A stretch of DNA of 64,000 bases, taken from Paralithodes platypus. Lineage: Eukaryota; Arthropoda; Malacostraca; Decapoda; Lithodidae. Each line of letters starts with the position of its first letter. Position 1 is the stretch's first letter. The position numbers and the translations under genes are program-made. The notes under the pieces are model-generated. The model was not told the origin of the DNA. It worked only from the letters and a program-made list of their open reading frames with translations, and did not search any database. The stretch lies in the NCBI GenBank assembly GCA_032716605.1, contig CM064506.1, positions 17,123,779 through 17,187,778 of the forward strand. Reading direction: 5' to 3'. Positions 1 through 11,431 of this stretch are shown here, piece after piece.

Positions 1-2230
1 GCCTCTCCTCCGTCACGTGGTACCGCTTACTCACAAAAACTCTAGCATCCTCCTCACTGGTTACTAACGGCACACCTTCAAATTACATCTCTCGCTCATC
101 GTCAGTGCTAATGCACGACATACTGAAGTCCACAAAAAAAATCTCGAGACAAAAGTGTTAAACTTCCTATCCAAGCACTAATTACTAAATTAACTGGAGT
201 CTCTTAAATGCTTTACTAATTGCCATACAAAACAAATATTCTTCACAAACAAACAAATGTTGTACAACTCTGCAAAAATTTATACTGTTCACAAAATCCT
301 AAGCAAGGTCGCCATTTGTTACGAACTGGCACTCGGGTACACAAGGGCTCTCAATCAGGACTCGAATACGGCTCGCTGCCACAACGGAAACACACGATCC
401 CAACCCCTGAGTACTGCCAGCCGAACAAAAAACACCAATACCCTCCAGAGTTCAATCTGCTATAACGGGGTATACAAGAACTCGGTACTAGTGTTCAACA
501 ACAGACTAATAAAGAGACAGGAATTATCTAGTCTGGTCAACAATCAAACAATGAAGTAAGAAACAACAACACCAAAGAATAGTGTTGGCCGAAGCCGAAG
601 TAATCCACCCTTGACTATGAACTTAAGAAGTCCTCCACCCTCTACTTCGGATCGGCACTATTACGTTACGTTAATTAATAGTCCTTAAGCATCGAGCAAG
701 GAATCTTCTGAAAAAAGTTAGATGCTTCTCGGATGCTCGTAAGAAGTACGTATCGGATTTTGAACAGTAATTCAATAAGCAAAAACACTGGCAATTAAAT
801 ACTATTAAAGGCTTAAATTGGCATAAGAATAATTAAAAGAATATGCAATAGTAAATGGCAAACATTAAAAGGAAGTACTCCGCAAATGCACCGGCAATAG
901 CCTACTCGGATTGTGCTCGTGGGCCACTAATCACTAAAGTAGCCAAGCTTGCAACACATGAAATCAATAGTGCATAAACAATATCATACATAAGGAAAGC
1001 TTCAATACTATTCTGTATCTACTAATCGAGTAAAGTCTAGCTGGGGTACTGTAGGCAAAAAGGTAGCAGTGACTGAGCAAAAACGGCTCGTAGCCTAGCG
1101 AAGTCTTCACGACTGTTTAAAGTATTACGTTAAAACTAACAAGTGCACTTTGAGAAATCCAGATCCCTTGTATCTGGTTTTCTCCCGGCTCCTTGACTAA
1201 GTAAAAACAAACTGTTAATAAAATACAGGGTGGTTAGGCTCTTGCCCTCACGCACTGTAAATTATTAACTCACCACAGTCAGCCGCGAAGACAACCTAGG
1301 CTTCACTGAACCGAAACGAGTATGCAGGTTTATCGCTTAACCACTGCATCAAACAACAACTCGTAACACAGAAAAGCCTTACCCCAGTCTAGCATTACCT
1401 AGACTAGCAGAAAACAGGAATAATAATAATAACACACAGGGAAATGCATATACAAGTGCAACAAACATAAATCAAACCTATTCTAAGTCAACCCTTCCAA
1501 AATAGGCTATCTAATAGGCAAGTATCTCGTGAGAACTCAAGCGATAATACGTTGGCTGACTAGCTCTGCACCAACGGGACCATGGAAGTTAAACAGGGCA
1601 GGGAAAAGAGGAGATAAGAATGTAAGGTAGTAGAGAAAGTTCCCATCAGTCAGAAGAATATATATAGTTAGCAAGGGAAATGAGAAGTCGCTCTGCCTAA
1701 TGAGTTCTGATGAAAAAATGGCTAGACTTCCCTTTTATACCCGGCCCTCTAGTGAGCCCAACGTGAACTACTAAGGACCGCCCACTGACAACCATTACGT
1801 AATTTCTCTCTCTCCTCTGGGATACACAAAGGCTCCCCTAGCACTGAGGGAGGGAGGAATGCGAGTGAGTTAGGCCCACCTCCCGCCTGGCGCACCCACT
1901 GACCCCCAACTGTGGCTGTTTCTCTTCCCATCATTACAAATAAGTTTTACACACAATACTTATAACTAATGATATAAAATAGAACTCGTTGACTCAGATG
2001 AAAACAAAATACATATTCATAATACTTATAGTACAACGGCTCACATGAACTAAGTTAGGAAACTCTACATAGACTACAGCCAAAGTTCCTGCCCTGACGA
2101 TCCTAGCGAGAGTGGGGCATGACTAGGCGTTCTGTACAGCATGCTCACACACCCCACAGAGGTGAACAGTAATCCATCTGAGAACGCACATGACTTTTAT
2201 ATATCACGGCCAACTGCTCGTCAGTGAAGA
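1..2230. other. Unassigned AT-rich DNA
   Basis: No coding region or repeat family is recognisable here. Two overlapping short open frames (220-465 and 257-559, plus) have no domain, no conserved motif and ordinary composition, so I do not call them genes. Apart from the minus-strand core promoter listed separately, I see nothing assignable. The stretch could be a long untranslated or terminal-repeat region read on the minus strand from that promoter, but no second copy in the window supports this. Confidence 0.6.
1704..1740 (-). promoter_or_regulatory. TATA plus initiator core promoter candidate
   Basis: Read on the minus strand, TATAAAAGG occupies 1739-1731 and TCAGAAC occupies 1710-1704. 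The first T of the TATA box lies 31 bases before the A of TCA, the spacing expected of an arthropod Pol II core promoter. Transcription would run toward position 1. No coding region follows that I can recognise, so it may belong to a mobile element or a non-coding transcript. Chance occurrence in AT-rich DNA is possible. Confidence 0.35.
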
Positions 2231-2234
2231 ATTC

Positions 2235-3920
2235 TCAAACTCTGTACAGGAGTCCCAGTTTTTTAGAGGCATTCTTAGCAATGCTTCTAACATAACGTGT
2301 CCAGCTCAAGTTAGTAGTTAATGTTACACCGAGAATGTCAATACTAGGGGAAGTGGGAATATTTACATCATTAAAAAATATATGGGAGTCAGTGAGATTC
2401 TGTCGGTTAGAAAATTGAATGTATTTGGTTTTCTGTGCATTAAAGGAAACTAGATTCTTTTGTCCCCATCCATTAATTCTAGAAAGGGCCTGGTTCAGAG
2501 AAATTGCAGTGTTTATTTTTGAATTTATAAGATCGGGTTGGGTGAAAGAATTGGTAAATGTGAAGGAACTGTGGAGTGTTGAGTCATCTGCGTAGGAATG
2601 TATTGGATTATGAGTGGTAGATATGAGATCATTGATATGAATGAGGAACAGAATTGGGGCCAAAACTGATCCCTGGGGAACACCAGCATTTATTGAGTGA
2701 AATTGAGAATAAAGGCCATCTACCATTACACGTATTTTTCTGTTATGAAGATAAGAAGAAATTAGTGGAACTAATGATGCAAGGCCGTAGTGTGACATCT
2801 TCGACAATAAGGATTGATGCCAGACTCTATCAAATGCCTTTGATATATCCAGTGCTATTGTATGTGTTTCACCATGTTGGTCTGTAGCTTGGTTGATTTG
2901 ATGCGTAAGAAGGCAAAGCATGTCTGCAGTTGATCGACATCATCTAAAACCATATTGCCTATCACTGATTAATTTATTATTCTCAAGATGCTTAATTATG
3001 TGATTATTTAATATAATTTCAAAGACTTTACCAAGAGTGGAAGTTATAGCTATTGGTCTGTAGTTTGATGGATCTGAAGAGGCACCTTTTTTAGGAACTG
3101 GATGGATGTTTGCTTCTTTCCAGGGTACTGGGAAGCATGAGGTATGAGTACACAGACGGAAATTTTTTGCCAATACAGTACAGGAGCGAGCACCAAGGAG
3201 CAATTCTGAAGTACTATTGGAGGAATTTCATCTGGACCAGGAGCCTTATCTACTGAGAGATTCTGCAAAATAGTTTTGACATGTCTGGTGTGGATCTTAA
3301 GTGAGGGAATTTCAGGCGAATTAAAATTAAGTACAGGGACATCTTGATTTATTTCATCTAAGGTTGAGTTGGTGGAGAAAATATCCGCAAGAAGGTTAGC
3401 TTTACCTCGTGGGTCACTTACAAGATTGCCAGTCGGAGATTTTAATGGTGGAATGGATGAAGCAGTAGTGAAGTTGGATTTAAATGAGTTAAGAGTAGAC
3501 CAAAATATTTTGTTATCATTTGGATTATTTAGAAGTTTATTTGCCTGCTTGTGGAGAAAGTTTGATTTAGTTAGGTTTAATACAGTTTTGGCATGATTTC
3601 TGATGTTTCTAAAGTAATTAAAGGCTTCATGAGTTTTTTATCTTGTGTCTGCATTGTAGGCTATTGCTTTTTGTTCAGTTACTCTAGCACAATTATGGTC
3701 AAACCATTTAGGTGAATTAGATCTTTTACTGTACTTTTGATGAGGAATAAAAGTTTCCATTCCAATTTTTACAAAATCTTGTATGTGGCTCAAGGTGGAG
3801 TGTGCATCATTAGAAAAGAAAGAGGTCCAGGGAATATCAATAAAGAAACCTTGAAGACCCTCCCAGTCTGCCCTATCGTAATGCCATTTAGTCACCAAAA
3901 CAGGTTCAGAGTGGGAAGGT
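2235..3920 (-). pseudogene. Broken Jockey/I-type non-LTR retrotransposon, ORF2 part
   Basis: Four minus-strand pieces lie in order. The linker between endonuclease and RT is at 3898-3638 (WFDHNCARVTEQKA). The RT fingers are at 3268-2940 (APGPDEIPP, then NYRPIAI and LISDRQYGF in another frame). The RT palm and thumb are at 2921-2235 (ALDISKAFDRVWH, GVPQGSVLAPILF, SYADDSTL, ILGVTL). The YADD catalytic pair is intact. A frame change near 3200 and another near 2930 break the ORF, and the endonuclease and C-terminus are missing, so the copy is dead. It would encode a target-primed reverse transcriptase. The clade is judged from motifs only. Confidence 0.85.
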
Positions 3921-3957
3921 GTGGTAGGTGATAACAGGCTTTATGGGAATTAATTAA

Positions 3958-5099
3958 CCCCTTAAAGGCGAGCTGTGTGTAATGGACACCCTACCGCCAG
4001 GCGACGATGTTAGGCCCCATTCCCACCTAAAATCGCAATTTTACGATAAATATTGTTATTACTTATTCATATGCGCCTATTTTACGTTTAATATGAGAAT
4101 AGTAACATGTAACATCAATAAAACAAGCGGGAATAGTTAGTGTTTAGATGGTCAAAATCGTGAATTATTGCCAACCGGTCCATTCATGGAATGTGAAGCA
4201 GAGCGAGGAAAACCCTCCCCTCGCGAGGCCTGAAGCCTGACTGACTCACTCACCCACACTCGCTAGTCACATGACCACACCATAGAACCGGCTTGGAGAT
4301 GTTGACACGGAAATATACCAATGAATAACGGAATAGGAGAGAAAATGAGTGATAATTGAGGGGGGGGGGGAAAGCAGGGGACTTTGACATATGTGGAGGA
4401 GTGATAGTAGGTATGGAGGGGAATTATCTCACTTAAACACCATTTCACATGTTTTAAGTGCTACTGGGGCCTTTTAAGTTTTTTTTTTTAGTCCTTACCT
4501 CTTAACCCAGCAAGTGCGGCAAGACTTATATAAGGCCTACCGGTGGGCTACGGGAAGCCTTATATAATCCCAGGCCTAAAAAAAAAACATTTAAATCAGC
4601 CCAGTATAATTATTATTATTTTTTTTTTTAATTGCCTCTTGGCCATGCCAAATATCACTCCTCCACATCCCCTCCTTCCACCCTTCCCCTTCAATTATCA
4701 CCTATTCTCCCTGTTATTCCCTTATTCTTAGGTATATATTCGTGCTAACATTAGCGAGTTGCTAGCAGGGCGTGGTCATCGTGTTACCAAGCGTGGGAAA
4801 GAGCGAGAGAGAGACTACCACGCAACAGTGTCTCTCCAGCCGTCGTGACGGCTGGCTGGCTGGCTCAGCCATAAGTTATGTAACTCCCGGCCTCTATCGC
4901 CGATTTTGACCATCCAAACGCTGTTTCCACTTGTTTTATTGCTGTAATAGGTTAATACTTTTATAATCAACGTAAAATAGGCGCATATGGATAAGTATTA
5001 ATGATATTTATGGTACGATGACGATTTGAGTTTAGGAAACAGTCTAAATACCTCCGCACAGGGAGGGGTGGCCAATACCCCACCTACGCAGCGGAGAGG
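3958..5099. mobile_element. Long palindromic piggyBac-like TTAA element
   Basis: The element is flanked by TTAA (3954-3957 and 5100-5103). It is nearly a giant hairpin: bases about 4030-4160 match the reverse complement of about 4890-5030, including GCGCCTATTTTACGTT and GATGGTCAAAATCG, and 4260-4380 matches 4640-4780. It encodes no transposase. The ends begin CCCCTTAAAGG and CCTCTCCGC, consistent with the C-rich termini and TTAA targets of the piggyBac superfamily. A relative lies at 37924-38552. Family placement is inferred from the TTAA target; no transposase was seen. Confidence 0.7.
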
Positions 5100-5138
5100 T
5101 TAAGAGTGTTCTCGCCTGTGCCCACCAAAACCTCTTAA

Positions 5139-6466
5139 CCCTTTGGCGCACCTATAGTTTCCAATCAAAGTTTTTCCCACTCCCAAAGTATATCTCAGCT
5201 CACTCAGAGCCAGTTTTGTGCCCGGCGATAATTTGTTTCGGTGACATTTTTATCCACCAAAAAATCCTTGTATTTGGATTAATGAGGTACCATCGGCTTC
5301 GTTATTGATTGAACTTGAAGATAAGCGAATAAAAACATATAATAAATACAAAACAACCACATTGGGGCACTCCGAAATAAGAATTGTAAAAAAAAAGTAA
5401 ATACCTTATCTCCAACTCGCGCTAGCTCAAAATTTTGCCCGCACCATTTTTTATTTGCATACATATATGGAAGCGGAATTTAATGAGGATTCCACTGGTA
5501 ACTTCAGAATTACTATAAACCAAATAGTTACTGAGATACACGAATAAACGTGAAAGTATCAAAACACAGACTGAGCTGTACTCTGCTCCCTTCCCAGCCA
5601 GCCGTGAATAAACGGTTAAACTGAGGGAGTTGCCAATTGTACCCATTGAACTAGATGCAATACTTAATATCTATGCCAAATATGACGCGAGTCAGACGAA
5701 AACTTAATTTTTGGCGATTATTTTTAAGTTTAACCCGTTGAGCCCCGGCTAGTTATAATATTTTGTTCACCCCAGTCCCAAGCCATTTTCACTTATTTTT
5801 TTTGTTTGCTAAAATGGAAGACAAGGATGAGAAATGAAAAAAAAAAAAAAAATCACCTCTGACATTTTGGGGGGGGGGGGAGAGCCTCAAAAAAATGTGT
5901 TGAGCCAAAATGGAAAAGAATGGTGAGAAATGAACACACAAATAAAAAAAAAATCATTTCGGTCATTTGGGGGGCGGGGGTTTCAATAGTTCGTCTCCCC
6001 CGCATGACCACCCGCCCGGGAGCACTAGGGTAAAAACTGAGTATGGCATTGTACGGCATACATCCTAAGGAGTATCTCACATAAATCTCAAGCCTCTAGC
6101 TCCCATACGACCGGAGTAATGAAGGTTCAAAGTGGCGGTGAACTAGGGGTGTAAACTATCCCCACTAAGCCCACCACCACCAGCCGCGCGGCTGTCTCGG
6201 CCCGCTCACACCTACTGGCCCGGCTCCCACACACACTACGGTACCTCCCCCTCCTATTCTCCCGCCATTTCCTACCTTACGAGCCACGTAAGTGTTTTTT
6301 ATATGTCGGACGCACGTGATGCGTCGCTGGGAGTTGGTGATCAAAGACTGCCGACGCAACACGTGCGACGCTGGGTCTCAACGGGTTAATGACTCTTAAC
6401 GAGTCATCGTGCGCCTAGGAAAATAAATACCTAATGACTCTGAACGAGTCATCGTGCGCCAAAGGG
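5139..6466. mobile_element. piggyBac-like TTAA element with nested copy
   Basis: TTAA at 5135-5138 and 6467-6470 flanks perfect terminal inverted repeats CCCTTTGGCGCAC. The interior is non-coding. Near the right end, a 26-base unit TGACTCTTAACGAGTCATCG (followed by TGCGCC) occurs twice, at about 6391 and 6434, and contains the palindrome GACTC..GAGTC. Element 5734-6385 is inserted inside it. Just outside each end the same TTAAGAGTGTTCTCGCC occurs (about 5100 and 6467), as if the element lies inside an older, partly duplicated relative. Confidence 0.75.
5734..6385. mobile_element. 652-bp piggyBac-like MITE, copy 1
   Basis: TTAA target duplications are at 5730-5733 and 6386-6389. The terminal inverted repeats read CCCGTTGAGCCC and CCCGTTGAGACCC. 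A nearly identical copy in the opposite orientation lies at 12623-13276. Open frames inside (for example 6165-6362 minus) occur in both copies simply because the copies are almost identical. They show no transposase motif, so I treat the element as non-autonomous. It contains T/A and G homopolymer runs that differ in length between copies. Confidence 0.9.
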
Positions 6467-6470
6467 TTAA

Positions 6471-6839
6471 GAGTGTTCTCGCCGTTTCCGGGTTAATTCG
6501 TTCCAGCCACTTTCCCAAAGTCCCCCTTTTGGCCCTTTTTACCTACCTTCAGCCGACTTATATTACATTATACCACCAACATCATAATTTATGATATAAC
6601 ATAGAATACATTAAGCGGTATAATCCTGCGTAGCGAAAGTAATTATATCTGAGGAATTTGGCCTTGTTACAGTATAATTATTGTTTGTACATGTATATCT
6701 ATTATGAATGTTACGTCGGAGATGGTTAGAAGTGAAAAATATACTGAATAAATTAATGTTTACAGAGAATCATACTCACTTTCTACAATTTCCCAGCTCA
6801 GCTGATGGACGAGTGGAGGCGAGTCGAGTTGTAAACTGA
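6471..6839. other. Unassigned AT-rich DNA
   Basis: No coding motif, repeat or RNA gene recognised. Confidence 0.5.
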
Positions 6840-7000
6840 TATTCTATTGGTCAATAAACTGAGTGTGACGTCACAAACGATGTTGGCAAATGAATGGTTG
6901 TTGCGGGAGTACGTCACTGTACAGGTGTCTAGACGGTGACGTCACAAATTTTCGCGACATTTGAACGGCTGTATAAATACACGTCAGTCCATATAATGAG
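6840..7000 (+). promoter_or_regulatory. Candidate Pol II promoter with CRE cluster and TATA box
   Basis: The region has two perfect cAMP-response-element palindromes TGACGTCA (6866-6873 and 6937-6944), further ACGTCAC half-sites at 6911 and 7027, a CCAAT-type motif (ATTGGTCAAT at 6846) and TATAAATA at 6972-6979. Such clustering is typical of a real promoter and is not repeated elsewhere in the window. It lies directly upstream of a short ATG exon with a splice donor (7181-7247). Which factor binds is unknown; CREB/ATF-type proteins are the textbook ligands of TGACGTCA. Confidence 0.45.
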
Positions 7001-7180
7001 CCTCTTTTGTTTCGCAATCCCTCTACGACGTCACATTGATTAATTTATTATTATAGTATCGTCCTTGGTGTTTATAAGATCTCGGAGTCGGCCATATTTG
7101 AAATTTTGGATGTGTTGTTCAATGAATAGTGAAGTATTTTTGCTTTATGAAAACACCTACAACATCTATTTAACGGGAGT

Positions 7181-7247
7181 ATGAACGGAGCTCCCAGCTG
7201 CATTGTGTTAATTTGGCTGCAGACCATTATTTTCCACTACACCAAGG
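7181..7247 (+). CDS. Candidate first coding exon, signal-peptide-like
   Basis: An ATG with a purine at -3 opens 22 codons, MNGAPSCIVLIWLQTIIFHY then TK. This is a short polar start followed by a hydrophobic core, like a secretory signal peptide. The exon ends at a consensus splice donor, AAGG|GTAAGG, in phase 1, which is where signal-peptide exons often end. A CRE/TATA promoter candidate lies about 200 bases upstream. No downstream exon is identifiable, because transposons fill the next 10 kb. I infer a host gene start; a chance ORF remains possible. Confidence 0.3.
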
Positions 7248-7610
7248 GTAAGGGTTTTATACCGTCGTTATTTGGGTCCAAGCCTAGGCTACGTTTACCA
7301 CGGAATCTTTAATGTATACAGTATCTTCAATACAGACTTCACTTACCTCGTCAATAATAACTCATATAGGTGCAGAGGGCATGAATTATATCAAAGAGAA
7401 AGTGACGTTGAAACATTATCTGCAATTTAGCCATGTTGATCAACTCTTAGCCCACTTAATATAATACTGTATTGTGGAACAGATCTACAGTACCGGTAGG
7501 AGGTGGTTTCCGTTTGTGGATTTGTATATTTTTCACACAACTAGTAGTATGACATAATTAATGCAGTCTACTTCGCATATTGATAGGCTATTCAAACAGT
7601 AATTAAATGA

Positions 7611-8099
7611 CCGAGGTTAGTCTGATTTATATTGACTAACCTCGCGGTATTTTTTACCTCCGAGGTTAGTCTAATATGTAGGCCCTATTTGCTGACCATG
7701 AATCCTCCGAGGTTAGTCTAATTTGTAGGCCTATTTGCTGACCATGAATCCTCCGAGATTAGTCTAGTTTGTATTTGCTGACCATGAATCCTCCGAGGCT
7801 AGTCTGATTTGTAGTTGCTAACAGCGGGGGTGTGGGGGCGGCAGCCCCCACTACTGACACTAGGTTAGGTTAGGTTGGCTTGATTGGTTAGGTTAATGAC
7901 AATTTAAGAGCATAAGAGCATTGCAAATCTAGTGTCTGTTTGGTAGGGGTTTAGTGTTAGCGGGCGGCGGTCACTGTTTACCATGAATCCTCTGAGGTTA
8001 TTATAATTTGTATTTGCCGACCAATACAGTCTCAGAGGTTAGTCTAGTTTGTATTATAATACTAGGATAGGTTAGGTAAGGTTGTTAGGTTAGGGTAAT

Positions 8100-8154
<55 letters not shown>

Positions 8155-8277
8155 TAGTAAAAAGGCTGTACGGGGTCTTTTCAATGTTTACCTTATTATT
8201 TGCTGATTATGAATCCTCCGAGGTTAGTCTAGTTTGTATTTGCTGAACATGAATCCTCTAAGGTTAGTCTGATTTGT
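7611..8277. repeat. Degenerate 45-bp tandem repeat, target of later insertions
   Basis: About eight imperfect copies of a unit built on CCTCCGAGGTTAGTCT followed by TTGCTGACCATGAAT, with roughly 45-base spacing between 7660 and 7800 and further copies near 7980, 8030 and 8215-8275. It also contains TTAGG-type stretches, a GC hairpin module (7822-7863) and a pure A run of about 50 (8102-8151). Parts reappear at 11926-12020 and 18341-18410. Those are the continuation of the same locus on the far side of two large insertions. Confidence 0.8.
7822..7863 (+). repeat. GC hairpin followed by CTAG, Helitron-like 3' end
   Basis: A 6-bp stem hairpin, GGGGGCGGCAGCCCCC (7834-7849), is followed 10 bases later by CTAG (7860-7863). 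Related modules occur at 11946-11987 and 24187-24228, with CTAG 11 bases after the stem. A further one at 25587-25614 lacks the CTAG. A GC-rich hairpin 10-12 bases before CTRR is the hallmark of Helitron 3' termini. The base after CTAG is T only in the 24 kb copy, so the assignment is tentative. All modules neighbour TTAGG-type repeats. Confidence 0.35.
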
Positions 8278-9030
8278 TGTTGTTGTTGTTGTTGTTCCCT
8301 AAGCTGCCTGGCCGAACAGCCCCGAGTCCCTAAGGAAGGCCATGGCCACGGTCGGGCTTTCCCACAGTGTGTAAATTGTGTTGTTGGCGTAAGTGGTTGT
8401 GTGAAATGCAGTCTTCTATGATGTGTTTAATGGTATGGGGTGCTGTGTTACAACCCGGGCAGGTGTCGACGACGGAGTCATCCAGTCTCTTCTGATAGCT
8501 CAGAAGAGCCGGATGGTGTCCGCATCTCAGCCTGGCCAGGTGGACTCTGTCCTCGCGAGGAAGGGAGGATTCAGAAGGATGGATTTCGGGAGGTCGTGCT
8601 TGCAGCTGCATGTTGTCTATGAGTGAGTGAATGGAACGGCGAGTGATATGAGTATGGATGTGCTTCCGGAAGTTGGTTTGGGGTGGGCAGGGAGGGAGAG
8701 AAGACATTATTTGTGTGTGATAGCGTTTGCTGGGTGTTGTTTTGATATTTCTTGGTGTCTGAGGGTGTGTAGCCATGTAGTGTAGTGGGTGGTGTTGATT
8801 CGTGGAGGCTGCTGCCAGGAATTGTGTGCCTCTCATGTCTAGATGATCTTTGACTTTGAGGACTTTGGTTTCTTGATGTAAGTGATCTGTGGGTGTCATA
8901 GCTGTGCATCCTGTGATGATTTTCAGGGCTTTATTTTGAATGGTCTGTAAGGTCTTATGATGTGTTTCAGCTAGGATGGAAGCCCAGGCCGGGCTTGCGT
9001 ATTCCATAACTGATCTTATGTATTGTTTGT

Positions 9031-9550
9031 TGTTGTTGTTGTTCCCCAAGCTGCCTGGCCGAACAGCCCCAAGGCCCCGAGCAAGGCCAAGGCCATAACC
9101 GAGCGCCCCCACAGAACCCTCCCCGCCGACCACAATAAAGCCTGGGTGACCGAAGCCACTCCATGGCGGGGAGCTGAGGAGAGTGCGGAAATGCCCGGGA
9201 AACCATAGCCCCACCCAGGGCCCTGTGTCCCTCAGCAATTATGAAGAGAAAGTTGAGGGGCAAGGGAAAAATGTGACGCTTTGGCTTCCAATCTTGGTAG
9301 ATTGGGAGGTCAATCCACGTTAGAGATGCCGTCACTTGAGATCTAGAAAATATATAAGTAAAAGGAACAGTCAGAGTAAGCTATGGGTATGGCAGAGATT
9401 GCTCAGTTCTCACTCTGATAGACCATCCCATCACCACATGACTAGAACCCAATCCTCTCAGCATCAGCTAGGAAAGGCCCTAGAAAGCCGCCTATGGCGG
9501 GGGGATAGCTCCCCTATTTCAACCCTTTTTGGGGTTGGGCACCCGCCCTG
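9031..9550 (-). mobile_element. SINE-like retroposon nested in the Jockey-type LINE
   Basis: A perfect 10-bp target duplication TATTGTTTGT (9021-9030 and 9551-9560) flanks 520 bp of non-coding DNA ending, on the minus strand, in (CAA)n. The last about 30 bases before the tail, GGGCTGTTCGGCCAGGCAGC, are shared with the 3' end of the host LINE (8278-8325), so the LINE enzyme probably moved it. A second copy lies at about 43213-43650 (plus). I find no convincing tRNA, 5S or 7SL head. The starting sequence GGGCGGGTGCCCAACC is unidentified. Confidence 0.85.
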
Positions 9551-11431
9551 TATTGTTTGTAGACTGTGGTGGTGGTTTCTTTGTTGTGTCCAAATTTCGT
9601 GTGGGCAAGTGATCTGAGGGCATTAAGTCTGGGTGTCAGTTTCTTTTTCGTGTTTGTGGTGTGCTGTTTGAATGTAATTTGGGTGTCGTATGTTACTCCT
9701 AGGATTTTGTGTGTGTGTGTGTGTGTTAGAGGTGTGTTGTTTATGTTGAGTCCCGGGACGTAATCGTGCTCTCCTGTCCAGCTTGTGAGGAGGGTTGCAG
9801 TGGATTTAGCTGGGGCTAAATTGAGTCTGTTTGTAGTGCACCATTCATGTAATGTGTCGAGATAGTCTTGAAGGAGTCTTGTTGCTGTGTCTGGGTTTTG
9901 GTGCGTGCTTGTGAGTGTTATGTCGTCTGCGTAGGAGGCTATGGTTATTTGGGGTGAATTTGGTGTTTTTATATCATGCATGTACACTTGTACAGATTGA
10001 AGAGTGCGGGCGACAGGACGGATCCTTGCGGGACTCCGTTTGGGAAATTTCTAATGCTAGATGACTGACCGGCAAAAGATACGTGTGCACATCTGCCTGC
10101 TAAGATGTTGGCCAGCCATCTTTTTGTGTTGTTGTGCATGTATGTGTTGTAGATTTTGTTTGTTAGGTTGGGGCGGGGGATGGCATCGAAGGCTTTACTA
10201 ATGTCGAGTGTGGCAAGTACTGATCTGTGTGGTGGTCTAGCTGAGTTGATGCCATCAAAAGCTCTTTGTGTAAGGTCTGTAAGAAGTGTGTTTGTGGAGT
10301 GCAATGGCCTGAAGCCGTGTTGTGTTGGAGAAAGGGGTAAGTCAGGTGTCATCAGTTGTAGTACAAAGCGCTCTATGACTTTGGAGGGGGTACAAAGGAG
10401 TGTGATAGGGCGGTGTGAGGAGGGTAGCGTGGGGTCTTTGTTAGGTTTGGGGAATGTGATGATGATACCATGCTTCCAGTTGTCTGGTATTGTGTTGTGT
10501 GAGTAGCTGTAGTTTGATATGTTAGTGAGTGCTTGTATGCCTTGTGGTCCCAGGTGTCTGAGGTGAATGTTGCTTATGTTGTCTAGGCCACAGGCGGGTG
10601 AGAGCTTGAGATTGTTGATGATATGCTTTGTCTGGTTGTTGGTGAAGGGTGTACAGTATAGTCAGGGTCTGTGGGGAATTGTCTTTTTCGTCGGATGACA
10701 CGTCGGTCGTCTTTGTGGGGTTTTAGGTGACTGACATGAGAGAAGTGATTGATGAGAGTGTTTGCTTGTTGTTTACGTGAAGGAGTAGTCAGTTGTTGTG
10801 ATTGCAGCATGTGATTGTGTTGTGTTGCTGTTGGAAAGTGTGATGCTGTTTAGTGTTTTGTAGAGTTTTTTGGGGGGTGTTTTGTGGTTGAGTGTTTGTA
10901 GGAAGTTATTCCAATTTAGTGTTTGTTGTTCTTGTATTTTGTTGTTAATCTGGATGTTGAGTGCTTGAATTTATTGATTGATGTCTTGTGTGTGGGGTGC
11001 TGGGGAGTGTTTCAGTGTGTTGCGTTGTATGATGTTTTGAATTTCTGGTGAGAAGTTGGGGTTGTGTATTTTTATGTTACCTCTTGGAATGTGTTTCTTG
11101 TCGGCGTTTTGGATAGTCGTGTTGAATGTGTGTACAGCATTGTTGATGTTAGTGATGGGTGTACTGTTTAAGGTTTCAAAGTGTTGCTCTGTCTCATTTG
11201 TGAAAGCTTCACAGTTAGCTCTTTTATAGTTAGTGTAAGTGTGTCTGTGGCTAGCTGGGGTGAGTCTTGTTTTGGTGGTGATAATGATCGGGAGGTGGTC
11301 TGAGCCCAAGGTTCTGACCACCCTCCAGGATGTTGTGGGGGCGAGTTCAGGGGAGCAAAAGGTGATATCAGGAGATGATGGGGTGTAGAGGGCTTGGTGG
11401 GAAGTATGGGTATGCTGATGAATGTTATTAA

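Noticed and set aside
220..559. Two overlapping 81- and 100-codon ORFs
   Set aside because: No domain, no recognisable start context or splice signals, and no second copy.
7660..8275. CRISPR-like array
   Set aside because: Repeats and spacers both vary, there are no cas genes, and the DNA is eukaryotic; it is a decayed tandem repeat.
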